Shown here: one piece after another, positions 28,021 to 37,006 of the stretch
Numbering within the stretch: position 1 is the first letter of the stretch
Layout: the number at the start of each line of letters is the position of its first letter
From: Vibrio palustris
Lineage (GTDB): Bacteria > Pseudomonadota > Gammaproteobacteria > Enterobacterales > Vibrionaceae
Assembly: GCF_024346995.1 (NCBI RefSeq)
Contig: NZ_AP024888.1
Coordinates: 1 to 64,000 of the forward strand
Direction: 5' to 3'
Length of the DNA: 64,000 nt
Made by a program: the position numbers and the translations under genes
The notes under the pieces: model-generated
Told to the model about the DNA's origin: nothing
Seen by the model: only the letters and a program-made list of their open reading frames with translations
Databases searched by the model: none

Positions 28021-28278
28021 ATGAAAAACGATATTGAACAAATGAAAATATTACATGTTTACGAGAGTATCATGGAACATGGAACTCCCACGGAGTTTGG
28101 TAAAATCTATGAAGGTATCGAAGCGTATTCTGATTATGACGGCTACAGTGTCTATCTAAGAGGGAATGGGGTGGAGCTATCAATTGGCTTTCATAACACT
28201 TATAACCTCGATTACCAACAAGAGCATCAGAAGGAAGCATTTCTCAAGAAGATTGATGCGATACTAGCAAAAGAGTAG
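28021..28278 (+). CDS. DUF3081 family protein
   Basis: An 85-residue acidic soluble protein resembling the DUF3081 family of gammaproteobacteria, with the pattern GIEAYSDYDGYSVYLRGNGVEL followed by FHNTYNLDY. No signal peptide, membrane segment or catalytic motif is seen. GAGGAG lies 9 nt before the ATG, so it is likely translated. It is divergent from nagB, with a candidate NagC site between, and ends at its own terminator. Function unknown. Confidence 0.82.
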   Translation: MKNDIEQMKILHVYESIMEHGTPTEFGKIYEGIEAYSDYDGYSVYLRGNGVELSIGFHNTYNLDYQQEHQKEAFLKKIDAILAKE

Positions 28279-28292
28279 AAATAGGAAAGACC

Positions 28293-28331
28293 AAAGCCTT
28301 AAATCCATAGAGAGTTTAAGGCTTTTCTTTA
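28293..28331. terminator. Terminator after the DUF3081 gene, shared with maoP
   Basis: Stem AAAGCCTTAAA / TTTAAGGCTTT (11 bp perfect) with an 11-nt loop is followed by TTCTTTATTTT. It lies between convergent genes. Confidence 0.88.
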
Positions 28332-28353
28332 TTTTGAATTCATTAAGCAGGCT

Positions 28354-28767
28354 TTAGCTTGCTTCTTGATGAGATAAGATAGCATCATTATCGGCATCAG
28401 TATCGACATAATCACTGGCATCATCAGGTTTATTGTGACCATGTAGTGTGTGGAAGCTTTTACGGCCTCTTGCCAATCTTACGTATTTTATCCAAACTTT
28501 TTCTAGCTTGGTTTTAGCAAGATCTGGGTTTATTAATACATTGATAAATTGAGCTTCTTCTTGTGTTTCTGCTGTTAATGTTCCCAGTTCTAAGCCAAGC
28601 ATTGTTTCACCATAAACTGTTAGGATATTCTCCTCAGCTAGGGTAAAGTCTCCGGATTTTGCGAATCCACGAGAGAATTTTTTGTTGTCGTAAAAATGTT
28701 TCTTTCCTTGACGAAATGCAGTCTCTAACATATCAACCTCGTTAATGATGCTATTGGTGTGTGCCAT
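28354..28767 (-). CDS. maoP: Macrodomain Ori protein MaoP (DUF413, formerly YifE)
   Basis: In E. coli MaoP acts with the maoS site to organise the Ori macrodomain. The 137-residue protein has the DUF413 features FYDNKKFSRGFAKSGDFT near the N-terminus, the EEAQFINV region and KVWIKYVRLARGRKSFHTLHG, then an acidic tail with DYVDTDAD. It is divergent from hdfR, the same arrangement as in E. coli. The maoS site in E. coli lies near this gene pair; I cannot identify its exact sequence here from memory. Confidence 0.85.
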   Translation of the reverse strand: MAHTNSIINEVDMLETAFRQGKKHFYDNKKFSRGFAKSGDFTLAEENILTVYGETMLGLELGTLTAETQEEAQFINVLINPDLAKTKLEKVWIKYVRLARGRKSFHTLHGHNKPDDASDYVDTDADNDAILSHQEAS

Positions 28768-28829
28768 TGCTTAAGGCGAAAATTAGGCGTAATTTCGGTA
28801 AAAGGAAAACAAAATTTTTTTGTTGTTGT

Positions 28830-28850
28830 GATTAATTGTGTTAATTAATC
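28830..28850. promoter_or_regulatory. Inverted repeat in the maoP-hdfR intergenic region, candidate HdfR site
   Basis: GATTAATT and AATTAATC flank GTGTT, an 8-bp perfect inverted repeat with T-N11-A geometry typical of LysR-type operators. It lies 26 bp before hdfR. Confidence 0.55.
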
Positions 28851-28875
28851 GTATTAAATAGCGTTGAGATTGTCT

Positions 28876-29775
28876 ATGGATGTCAAAGTGTTTCGCACTT
28901 TCTTAGAACTAGCGAAAGTCCGCCATTTTGGGCGTGCGGCTGAAAATTTGTACTTAACTCAAGCTGCTGTTAGTGCTCGTATTAAACAGCTCGAGAGCTT
29001 TTTTGATACGCAATTATTTACCCGTGACCGTAATAATATTAAATTAACTTCTGCTGGTGAACGGTTGATTAGCTATGCTGAAGTGATGGTCAATACCTTG
29101 CAGCAGGCAAAGTATGAACTCACATTGGAAGATGCTAAAGCATTACAATTGACATTAAGTGGCACGCCTAATATTTGGGATGGCTATTTGCAGCATTGCT
29201 TGAGCATGGTCACCGATGCCTTCGAAGGTTATGGCTTTATGGCCGAAGTGATGCCAAGAGAGCATTTGGTGCGGCAGTTATCTGAACGTACTTTGGATAT
29301 GGCCTTTGCTTTTGATCCTATCAAAAGTGATGAATTCGAATGTAAGCAAGTAGCAGAAATGCAGTTAGTACTCGTTTCTACCCGACCATTGCCACTCAGT
29401 CAGGTTTTTTCTCATCACTATGTTTATGTCGACTGGGGAGCTCGTTTTTCCTCTGAGCATGCGTCGAGACATCCAAATGTACCTGCGCCGTATTTACGAA
29501 CATCGACGGCTCGTATTGCATTAGATTTTATATTGGAGAAATCAGGCGCGGCTTACTTACCCGTATCAGTAGTCGAGCCATTTTTGGCGACGTCTCAGTT
29601 ATATGCTGTTGAAGGAGTTGATGATTGGATGAGACCCGTATTTTTGAGCTACCGAAAAAACAGTTCGTCATTAGAGGCAATTACACAGGTTGAAGAATTA
29701 GTGAAAAGTATTGATCCGCTGACGGCTTACAGTTTACAGAAAGCAGGTGAATTAACCCAAAAGAGACAAGCTTGA
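28876..29775 (+). CDS. hdfR: LysR-family transcriptional regulator HdfR
   Basis: The 299-residue LysR-type regulator has an N-terminal winged helix (MDVKVFRTFLELAKVRHFGRA, then LTQAAVSARIKQLE) and a periplasmic-binding-like effector domain. E. coli HdfR was described as a repressor of flhDC. Identification rests on the N-terminal similarity and on the divergent maoP neighbour. The ATG at 28876 is used because LysR proteins of this type begin here; a TTG at 28864 is an alternative. Flagellar control in Vibrio does not use FlhDC, so the target here is unknown. Confidence 0.85.
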   Translation: MDVKVFRTFLELAKVRHFGRAAENLYLTQAAVSARIKQLESFFDTQLFTRDRNNIKLTSAGERLISYAEVMVNTLQQAKYELTLEDAKALQLTLSGTPNIWDGYLQHCLSMVTDAFEGYGFMAEVMPREHLVRQLSERTLDMAFAFDPIKSDEFECKQVAEMQLVLVSTRPLPLSQVFSHHYVYVDWGARFSSEHASRHPNVPAPYLRTSTARIALDFILEKSGAAYLPVSVVEPFLATSQLYAVEGVDDWMRPVFLSYRKNSSSLEAITQVEELVKSIDPLTAYSLQKAGELTQKRQA

Positions 29776-29790
29776 TGCTTGTCTCTTTTG
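29758..29790 (+). terminator. Terminator overlapping the hdfR stop codon
   Basis: The stem CAAAAGAGACAAGC / GCTTGTCTCTTTTG is 14 bp and perfect. The hdfR stop codon lies in its loop, so the last codons of hdfR form the left arm. Confidence 0.85.
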
Positions 29791-29815
29791 CTACTTAGAC
29801 TAGGCAGAGCTTAGT

Positions 29816-30253
29816 TTATTTGGTTGCGCTAAGTGTATTATCAAGGGCACATTTACCGCCACCGCTGATTATCAATGAGATGGATGCCGCGAAAAGTGCG
29901 AGGGCGTATTCAAAACCACCGTTTGACAAAAATAGTCCATGTTGAATATGAACACTAAAAATAGCAACGAGCATAGTGAACGCGGTCACTGTCGCTGCTG
30001 GGCGGGTAAGCAGTCCAAGTAGTACCAATAATCCACCAAAGAACTCACCGCCACCAGCTAGAGCTGCCATGAGCATACCAGGCTCCAATCCCATTGATGC
30101 CATGAACTTACCTGTTCCTTCTAACCCGTAACCGCCGAACCAGCCGAAAAGTTTTTGGCTACCATGAGCCATAAAAATGATTCCTACGGGGATACGAAGC
30201 GCTAAAGGTGCGAAGTTTTGATGGGTTGCTAATAGTCGTTTTACTAGGCTCAT
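29816..30253 (-). CDS. DoxX family membrane protein
   Basis: A 145-residue inner membrane protein with about four membrane segments and the DoxX family start RIPVGIIFMAHGSQKLFGWFGG. DoxX proteins are poorly characterised quinone-linked or redox-stress membrane proteins. It is a single gene on the minus strand, convergent with hdfR. No operon partner is visible. Confidence 0.85.
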   Translation of the reverse strand: MSLVKRLLATHQNFAPLALRIPVGIIFMAHGSQKLFGWFGGYGLEGTGKFMASMGLEPGMLMAALAGGGEFFGGLLVLLGLLTRPAATVTAFTMLVAIFSVHIQHGLFLSNGGFEYALALFAASISLIISGGGKCALDNTLSATK

Positions 30254-30587
30254 AGTATGTGTTTCCTGATTGATTCATTAGACGCACAATGCGTGTTAGG
30301 CGCTTAGTTTATGGGATATGAATTTTATTCGTAATGAGTTAATTCTGATATACTTGTTCAATATTTTCGAACTTGTTTTTTATGGGACATCGTAATTAAC
30401 AGAAGGATATGAGTGAAAATAAATCAATTATCATTAAAATTTAAAGGTTTATTTGCTTATTTTTTTGTTTAGTCTTTACTTAATAAGAATATTTTAATTT
30501 TAATGTTCAATATATTAAAATGACATATAACACTCATTGTCATGCCTTCATTTCAGTCGGGGCGTGGACATAAAGAAGGCGTGTTGT
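30254..30587. other. Gene-free AT-rich gap between doxX and nhaD
   Basis: 334 bp of AT-rich sequence lie upstream of doxX and downstream of nhaD on the minus strand. No gene, clear terminator or known operator was seen. Confidence 0.55.
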
Positions 30588-32024
30588 TTAGAAAACGGAT
30601 TGATTAAGCAACATATGGCAAGCAATACTTGCAAAGTAGCCGAGCAGTATGACTGGCGTCCATTTTAAATGCCCCCCAAAGGTATAACGTCCCTGAGAGG
30701 CGCCCATCAATGCGACGCCTGCTGCAGAGCCAATAGATAGCAAACTCCCTCCGACACCTGCGGTTAATGTCACTAATAGCCAATGACCGAGAGGCATTAT
30801 GGGATCCATAGTGAGCACCGCATACATGACAGGAATATTATCGACAATCGACGATAAGACACCGACCATGATGTTGGCAGAGGTTGGATCCCATTGAGAA
30901 TACATGATGTTAGAAGCTAGAGATAAGTAGCCGAGTAAGCTTAATCCGCCGACGCACATCACGACGCCATAAAAGAATAAGAGAGTGTCCCATTCAGAGC
31001 GCGCAATGCGTTGAAATACATCAAATGGCACGAGTGTGCCCATAGAATCGAGCGTGACTTGGTCTTGTTCTTGTTGTGCTTGGCTTTTACGTTTAGCAAC
31101 GGCGCGATTAAAGGTGATTCTGAGATAAAAACCGTAAAACTGCAGATAAGCGAGGCCTAACATCATGCCAATGACAGGGGGGAAGCTAAATAAAGAATGA
31201 AAAGTGACTGATGTCAGTACCGTTAATAAAAATAAACCGACAATGACTAAGCCGCCTCGCTTAACCTCATAGGTATGATGCTGCGTTATTGGATGTTCGT
31301 TGGGAAGGAAAAAAGTCATGATAATTGCAGGTATTAAAAAGTTGATCAATGAGGGAATAAATAACATAAAGAACTGACTAAATTGAACATCGCCAGCTTG
31401 CCAAACCATTAATGTGGTGATATCTCCAAATGGACTGAATGCCCCACCAGCATTGGCGGCAACCACAATGTTAATACACGATAAATTAATGAAACGTGGG
31501 TTATTACTGCCTAATTTCATGACAACAGCGCACATTAATAGTGCGGTGGTTAAATTATCGGCGATAGGCGAAATAATAAAGGCGAGCCCACCGGTGACCC
31601 AAAATAGAGTTCTCAAACGAAAGTGTTTTTTTAACATCCAAGATTGTAAACCATCGAAGACACCACGTTCTTCCATTGCGTTAATGTAGGTCATGGCGAC
31701 GAGCAGAAACAGTAAGAGCTCTGCATATTCGAGTAGGTTATGTTCGATCGCTTGTTCGACAACGTCTGATTGACCATATTGCGTATATACCCAACCAATC
31801 ATTCCCCAAATTAATCCAGCTGCGAGTAAAACGGGCTTGGATTTATGTAACTTGAGCTTTTCTTCACACATAACCGCAGCGTAAGCGATTACAAAAATAG
31901 CAATAGCAATATATCCATAGAAACTATGAGTAAGCGGTGGGATCGGCGTAGAGTCGGCGGCATAGCAATACTGGGGGAGTAATGCGCCGATAATAATGCT
32001 TATTCGATAAGTCTTTAGCGTCAT
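30588..32024 (-). CDS. nhaD: Na+/H+ antiporter NhaD
   Basis: NhaD exports sodium or lithium in exchange for protons, mainly at alkaline pH. The 478-residue protein has an N-terminal signal-like segment ending in CYAAD, about 12-13 membrane helices and family motifs such as FIISPIADNLTTALLMC, NIVVAANAGGAFSPFGDITT and SSIVDNIPVMYAV. The duplicated acidic/Asn motifs of the ion transporter superfamily are intact. It is a single gene, divergent from poxB. Confidence 0.93.
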   Translation of the reverse strand: MTLKTYRISIIIGALLPQYCYAADSTPIPPLTHSFYGYIAIAIFVIAYAAVMCEEKLKLHKSKPVLLAAGLIWGMIGWVYTQYGQSDVVEQAIEHNLLEYAELLLFLLVAMTYINAMEERGVFDGLQSWMLKKHFRLRTLFWVTGGLAFIISPIADNLTTALLMCAVVMKLGSNNPRFINLSCINIVVAANAGGAFSPFGDITTLMVWQAGDVQFSQFFMLFIPSLINFLIPAIIMTFFLPNEHPITQHHTYEVKRGGLVIVGLFLLTVLTSVTFHSLFSFPPVIGMMLGLAYLQFYGFYLRITFNRAVAKRKSQAQQEQDQVTLDSMGTLVPFDVFQRIARSEWDTLLFFYGVVMCVGGLSLLGYLSLASNIMYSQWDPTSANIMVGVLSSIVDNIPVMYAVLTMDPIMPLGHWLLVTLTAGVGGSLLSIGSAAGVALMGASQGRYTFGGHLKWTPVILLGYFASIACHMLLNQSVF

Positions 32025-32322
32025 CGATTTAACTCCATTATTTCATATTTACTAGAAATATTAGGAGCTTTCTTTGATGGGTAACCTGAACTAAATCAAT
32101 TAAAGCGATCTTTTTTGGGTGATTATTTGCCATTCATTGATTGCATTTATGGACTTCAGTAGAAATAGGGCAGAATAAGGAGGGGCAAAACTTTCTGAGT
32201 CGTGTGGCTTGAAGGTCGTCTTGTGTAAGCGCAATATACGAGTTTGTTAGGCGACAAAATAAGCAAAGATACGCTTATTCTGTGGTTATATACCTAGAGA
32301 AGCAAAAAGTGGAGAGCGATCG

Positions 32323-34050
32323 ATGAGTAATCAAACCATTGCATCTTTTGTGGCAGATACATTGCGCCAAGCAGGAGTTCAACGAATTTGGGGAGTCACA
32401 GGAGATTCTTTAAATGGGATCAGTGATAGCTTACGTAAGGTGGATGAAATTGAGTGGTTAGGAACACGTCATGAGGAAGCGGCTGCTTTTGCTGCCGGCG
32501 CTGAATCACATATGTCTGGGAAGCTTTCGGTGTGCGCTGGATCGTGTGGGCCTGGCAATATGCATTTGATTAATGGGCTTTATGACTGCCATCGTAATAA
32601 GGTTCCTGTACTCGCCATTGCCGCTCATATTCCATCAGCAGAAATTGGCTCTCACTTTTTCCAAGAGACTCACCCACAGGAATTATTTAAGGATTGCAGT
32701 GTTTTCTGTGAGTTAGTTTCAAACCCAGAGCAAATGCCGTATATGTTGGAAACTGCGATGCGCCAGGCGATATTACACAATGATGTCGCGGTTTTGGTAT
32801 TGCCTGGTGATATAGCGCTACAACCAATGCCTGAGGGGGGTGAGCGTCAATGGACAGTACCACGCCCTGCAATTCAGTATCCGCAGCAACCTGATGTACA
32901 GCAGCTAGCAGCGCTGCTCAATAAGGGTAAAAAAGTGACTCTTTTGTGTGGGGCCGGTGTAAAAGGGGCTCACGACGACATTGTTGAGCTGGCGAAAGTA
33001 TTACAAGCGCCTATTGTGCATGCGTTACGCGGCAAAGAATACCTAGAATATGATAACCCTTATGATGTGGGTATGACGGGGTTAATTGGATTTGCTTCTG
33101 GTTATTATGCGATGGAAGAAGCGGACACGTTACTGATGGTAGGGACGAGTTTTCCTTATCGAGCATTTTATCCAAGTGAAGCAAAGATTTTACAGATTGA
33201 TAATAATCCCTCTTCATTCGGGCGTCATACTCAAATAGATTTTGGTGTGATGGGAGATACGCAACCGACCATCCAAGCTTTGATGCCTTTACTGGAGGGT
33301 GAGCGCTCTGCTACGCACCTTAATCGTTGCCTCGATAATTATAAAGAGGCACGCCAAACGCTTGACGATAAGGCTACGGGAAATTCAAAGCAAGGTCTTA
33401 TCCACCCTCAGTATCTTACTCGTTTAATCAGTGAGATGGCTGCGGAAGACGCCATTTTTACTTGTGATGTCGGTACTCCAACAGTATGGGCGGCTCGTTA
33501 CCTCAAAATGAATGGTCAGCGACGACTCATTGGATCTTTTAGTCATGGTTCAATGGCAAATGCCATGTCTCAAGCGATGGGAGCTCAGGCAATTGATCGG
33601 CAACGACAAGTTGTCGCTATGTGCGGTGATGGTGGATTTTCCATGCTGATGGGAGATTTACTGTCCTTGAAACAACTAAACTTACCCATAAAAATCATTG
33701 TATTTAATAACCGCTCCCTAGGATTTGTAGCTATGGAGATGAAATCAGCAGGTTATTTATCTGACGACACCGATCTGGATAACCCCAGCTTCGCTAATAT
33801 TGCCAAAGCATGTGGTCTCAAAGGCATTCATGTGACGGATCCAGAGGAGCTGAGAGATGCACTTCACGACACCTTCAATAGTAATGGGCCGGTGATATTA
33901 GAAGTCGATACGGCGAAACAAGAGCTGGCGATGCCGCCTAAAGTACAATTAGAGCAAGCGAAAGGTTTTAGCTTATATATGCTTAAAGCGATCATTAATG
34001 GCCAGGGTAATGAAATTATTGAGTTAAGCAAAACCAATTGGTTACGCTAA
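32323..34050 (+). CDS. poxB: Pyruvate dehydrogenase (quinone), pyruvate oxidase
   Basis: PoxB is a peripheral membrane flavoprotein that decarboxylates pyruvate to acetate and CO2 and passes electrons to ubiquinone. The 575-residue protein has the thiamine diphosphate domain with the catalytic glutamate in [21 protein letters not shown], and the cofactor motif [12 protein letters not shown] ending in NN. The C-terminal tail [16 protein letters not shown] and KTNWLR closely matches the lipid-binding peptide of the E. coli enzyme. It has a 298-bp upstream gap shared with nhaD. Confidence 0.93.
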   Translation: MSNQTIASFVADTLRQAGVQRIWGVTGDSLNGISDSLRKVDEIEWLGTRHEEAAAFAAGAESHMSGKLSVCAGSCGPGNMHLINGLYDCHRNKVPVLAIAAHIPSAEIGSHFFQETHPQELFKDCSVFCELVSNPEQMPYMLETAMRQAILHNDVAVLVLPGDIALQPMPEGGERQWTVPRPAIQYPQQPDVQQLAALLNKGKKVTLLCGAGVKGAHDDIVELAKVLQAPIVHALRGKEYLEYDNPYDVGMTGLIGFASGYYAMEEADTLLMVGTSFPYRAFYPSEAKILQIDNNPSSFGRHTQIDFGVMGDTQPTIQALMPLLEGERSATHLNRCLDNYKEARQTLDDKATGNSKQGLIHPQYLTRLISEMAAEDAIFTCDVGTPTVWAARYLKMNGQRRLIGSFSHGSMANAMSQAMGAQAIDRQRQVVAMCGDGGFSMLMGDLLSLKQLNLPIKIIVFNNRSLGFVAMEMKSAGYLSDDTDLDNPSFANIAKACGLKGIHVTDPEELRDALHDTFNSNGPVILEVDTAKQELAMPPKVQLEQAKGFSLYMLKAIINGQGNEIIELSKTNWLR

Positions 34051-34069
34051 ACTTAGGCGTAATGTATAT

Positions 34070-34096
34070 AGCGTCTCCTTGTGTGGAGGCGCTTTC
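34070..34096 (+). terminator. Probable weak terminator after poxB
   Basis: Stem AGCGTCTCC / GGAGGCGCT, with one G-T pair and a 6-nt loop, is followed by only TTC. Some read-through into the next gene, 33 bp downstream, is possible. Confidence 0.55.
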
Positions 34097-34128
34097 ATAG
34101 AAGAGCGATCAGCACTGTCGGAGTTTAA

Positions 34129-34746
34129 ATGAATATTGTGATTTTACATGGGCTATATATGAGCTCGATGGTGATGAAGCCGTTGGGAGAGCGCCTATCT
34201 GCATTAGGTCATACCACGCATTTAATGAATTACAGTACGACGAATATCGATGCTGATAAATTGTTCAGAGAAATGGATGATGCTTTACAAGAGACTCACA
34301 ATGTATTGGTTGGACATAGTCTAGGTGGATTAATGATTCAGCGTTACTTGCTTTCTCGCGATATTAGCGCTGAGCAAGCGTCGCACGTTGTGACTCTCGG
34401 CTCTCCAATGCAGGGTGCTTCTATTGTAAAGATTATAGAAAAAATCGGAATGCGCGGCATTCTTGGTAATTCTGTCGATTTTGGTTTAGAGCCTATGGAC
34501 AATATTTGGGGACTCCCACAAAAGTTAGGTTGCATCGCGGGTAAGATAAAAGTTGGGTTCTTGCCGCTGTTTCATGGCTTAAAAGAAGCATCTGATGGCA
34601 CGGTTTCCGTTGATGAAACTCGCATTCAAGGTATGCAAGATCATGTAATTACGTCAAATACCCATTTAAGCTTATTATACAGTGATGACGTTGTTTCTTG
34701 TATAGACTACTTTATTAATCATGATCATTTTGAACACCCAGAATAA
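34129..34746 (+). CDS. Small alpha/beta-hydrolase
   Basis: A 205-residue soluble hydrolase with VILHGLYMSS (oxyanion region), the nucleophile elbow GHSLGG and a later DGTVS segment plus a histidine in SNTHLSLL as likely acid and base. It resembles short lipase/PGAP1-like esterases. Substrate is unknown. It lies 78 bp after poxB on the same strand and may be partly co-transcribed across the weak hairpin. Confidence 0.8.
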   Translation: MNIVILHGLYMSSMVMKPLGERLSALGHTTHLMNYSTTNIDADKLFREMDDALQETHNVLVGHSLGGLMIQRYLLSRDISAEQASHVVTLGSPMQGASIVKIIEKIGMRGILGNSVDFGLEPMDNIWGLPQKLGCIAGKIKVGFLPLFHGLKEASDGTVSVDETRIQGMQDHVITSNTHLSLLYSDDVVSCIDYFINHDHFEHPE

Positions 34747-34898
34747 ACGACCACTCAGGTAGGTCAGCTGTCCACACTCTAGTAGCGAGAATTAGTGCTC
34801 GTTTTGTTTTAGCATAATTCATCCCCTTTTTTGTAGGCTATAATAGGTTAAGAATCTCATGACTTTTCTTAGCTTATCTATATACTTGGAGGCTTTCT

Positions 34899-36404
34899 TT
34901 GGGCAGAGCGTTAAACACTCAATATAAGATAATTATAGGAGTTATTTCATTTATTTTATCGATTAATGCGGTGGGTGGCTTACTTCTTGTTGCTCGCTCT
35001 CATTATATGCTCAATCAATACGCTGCCTCTCATTCTCGTGCTATATCATTAGATGTTAATTTACTATTTGAAAATATTCTTACCGACTACTATATCAAAT
35101 TAGATAATTATCGAGTCACATGTCGAGATTTTTTACCTAGAGCACAGCAATTTGTACTGTCTAACCCCTATATTCGCTCTGTTTCGCTAACGAATCAAGA
35201 GTCTATTTATTGCAGTACAATCAGCCAAAATAAAAAAATCCCCTATACACCTAATCACGTTGGGCAGAGGGTGTCGATTGAATATATTAATTCGAGTCCA
35301 TTAGTAAAAAATTCCGATGTTTTTCTGCTTAGCTTGAAAACATGGAAGGATAGTGTGAAATTCGGAATTAATAGTCTGATTATTCAAGATCTTCTGCACA
35401 CAGAAATGAATTACTACACGCCAACATTTGTACTAGGTGAGTATCAAGTGTCTCTTTCGGGGATAAAAAAGGTAGGAGATTTAAATCCGGATGGATACTA
35501 TATATCTAATAATCAGTATCTTAAAGTTTATTATACCATCAGTTCAAATAACTATAACAACTACTTTTTAATTCATTATTCGTATTATTTTATCTTTCTA
35601 CTGATTCTATCTTTTGTATTAGGATTGATGATTTATGGGTACTTGATGCGGATTGATTGGATAGTCATTGGGCTCAAAGGTGGATTAAAGCGCGATGAAT
35701 TTGTGCCTTTTTTACAACCTATTTTCCATCAAGATGGTCGACTTGCTGGTTCTGAAGTTCTCGTACGCTGGAAACATCATAAAAAAGGTTTAATTCCGCC
35801 GAATGAATTCATCTATAGCGCAGAAAAAAGTGGGCAAATTAATGCCATATTTAATCGCTTAGTGCATAAGCTAGTGCCACCATTGTGTTTGTGCCAACGT
35901 CAATTACCTGAAGATTTCCATATTGCATTTAATGTCTGTGCACCGCAATTGATTGATCCCAGTTTGCTGCGTGATTGTTCTTTCGTCCAAGCTCGCTTAA
36001 AACATTGTAAGTTAGTCATTGAACTAACCGAGCGTGTGCAAATTCCAGATGATGAAAGATTCTTTGATGAGATTGATAGATTGAAAGCAATGGGTATTAA
36101 AGTGGCTTTAGATGATTTTGGTATTGGTCACTCCTCATTGTCGTATCTTAAAAGTATTCAATTTGACGTATTAAAAATTGATAAAAGCTTTATTGATATG
36201 ATCGATGAAAATTATTCTAACGCCCATATTGTGGCGAATGTTTTAGATCTCGCGCAACGTATCGGCGTGCCCACCGTCGCCGAGGGGATAGAGTCTGATT
36301 TTCAAGCTCAGTACTTGAAAGAGCATAATGTTGAATTTTTCCAAGGTTACTATTTTGGACAACCTATGCCTGTTGATGAGTTCATTTCTCAATACTGTCG
36401 TTAA
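34899..36404 (+). CDS. CSS-motif EAL-domain cyclic-di-GMP phosphodiesterase
   Basis: The 501-residue inner membrane protein has TM1 (about 9-30), a periplasmic CSS domain (about 35-225) with YCSTIS carrying the redox-sensing cysteine, TM2 (about 228-248) and a cytoplasmic EAL domain. In CSS-type phosphodiesterases disulfide state controls hydrolysis of cyclic-di-GMP. The EXLXR signature reads EVLVRW. The remaining catalytic positions (FNVCAPQL, ELTER, DDFGIGHSS, KIDKSF, AEGIES) are intact, so it should be active. Translation starts at TTG, supported by GGAGG 6 nt upstream. Confidence 0.9.
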   Translation: MGRALNTQYKIIIGVISFILSINAVGGLLLVARSHYMLNQYAASHSRAISLDVNLLFENILTDYYIKLDNYRVTCRDFLPRAQQFVLSNPYIRSVSLTNQESIYCSTISQNKKIPYTPNHVGQRVSIEYINSSPLVKNSDVFLLSLKTWKDSVKFGINSLIIQDLLHTEMNYYTPTFVLGEYQVSLSGIKKVGDLNPDGYYISNNQYLKVYYTISSNNYNNYFLIHYSYYFIFLLILSFVLGLMIYGYLMRIDWIVIGLKGGLKRDEFVPFLQPIFHQDGRLAGSEVLVRWKHHKKGLIPPNEFIYSAEKSGQINAIFNRLVHKLVPPLCLCQRQLPEDFHIAFNVCAPQLIDPSLLRDCSFVQARLKHCKLVIELTERVQIPDDERFFDEIDRLKAMGIKVALDDFGIGHSSLSYLKSIQFDVLKIDKSFIDMIDENYSNAHIVANVLDLAQRIGVPTVAEGIESDFQAQYLKEHNVEFFQGYYFGQPMPVDEFISQYCR

Positions 36405-36441
36405 ATGCTTTCATTGTTTACTCTCTGATCTAAAGGTGAGG

Positions 36442-36459
36442 TTGTGATTTTGCTCACAA
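36442..36459. promoter_or_regulatory. Consensus CRP-binding site
   Basis: TTGTGATTTTGCTCACAA contains TGTGA-N6-TCACA with perfect symmetry. It lies 63 bp before the MarR-type gene, suitable for activation or repression by CRP-cAMP. Confidence 0.8.
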
Positions 36460-36468
36460 CTTATTTAC

Positions 36469-36480
36469 TTAGCATGCTAA
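36469..36480. promoter_or_regulatory. 12-bp palindrome, candidate MarR operator
   Basis: TTAGCATGCTAA is a perfect palindrome 42 bp before the MarR-type gene and 9 bp after the CRP site. MarR proteins usually bind such sites in their own promoters. The assignment is inference. Confidence 0.5.
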
Positions 36481-36522
36481 CCAATTTATACTAATGGTTC
36501 ACTAAGCTAATAGGGCACACCA

Positions 36523-36978
36523 ATGATTCATGACTCTGATGTTTTTCTCCAACTCTCTCTTGCCGAACAATTACTTAAGGTGTCGCGAGTATGGAAAATG
36601 GCGGCAGATAAAGAGTTAGCACCTTTGGGATTGACTCATCCGCGCTGGACCGCATTGTGGAAGATTCGTCGGCTGGGCGATAGTGTGGGACAAAAGCGGT
36701 TGGCATGTGCATTAGAAATTGAATTACCTTCTTTAATGAGAACATTAAGTCATCTAGAGGAGCAGTCTTTGATTGTTCGTCATCCGTGTGAACATGATAA
36801 ACGCAGTCGCTTGGTTTGTTTAACTGACGAAGGCAAACAACTTCTCACAAAAATGGAAGCTCGAATACTACAAGTTCGCAGCGATATATTGGCGGGTATT
36901 TCGGCTAAAGAAGTGGAAAAATTATCTCTCCTATTAAATACCATGACTGGTAACGCTCTAAACACGCTTAGTGAATAA
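36523..36978 (+). CDS. MarR/SlyA-family transcriptional regulator
   Basis: The 151-residue winged-helix regulator has GLTHPRWTALWKIRRLGD, the recognition-helix segment LEIELPSLMRTLSHLEE and the wing RHPCEHDKRSRLVCLTDEGK. The sequence is closest in feel to SlyA-type proteins. It is the first gene of a three-gene unit with an HlyD-like adaptor and a DUF2955 membrane protein, 28 bp before the second gene. It probably controls the unit in response to a small aromatic or toxic compound; the ligand is unknown. Confidence 0.88.
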   Translation: MIHDSDVFLQLSLAEQLLKVSRVWKMAADKELAPLGLTHPRWTALWKIRRLGDSVGQKRLACALEIELPSLMRTLSHLEEQSLIVRHPCEHDKRSRLVCLTDEGKQLLTKMEARILQVRSDILAGISAKEVEKLSLLLNTMTGNALNTLSE

Positions 36979-37006
36979 GTCAACTTTTCCAACATGAGAG
37001 ACGGTT

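Noticed and set aside
34899-36404. EAL protein as catalytically degenerate because the motif reads EVL
   Set aside because: The functional signature is E-x-L-x-R, which is intact, and the other catalytic residues are present.
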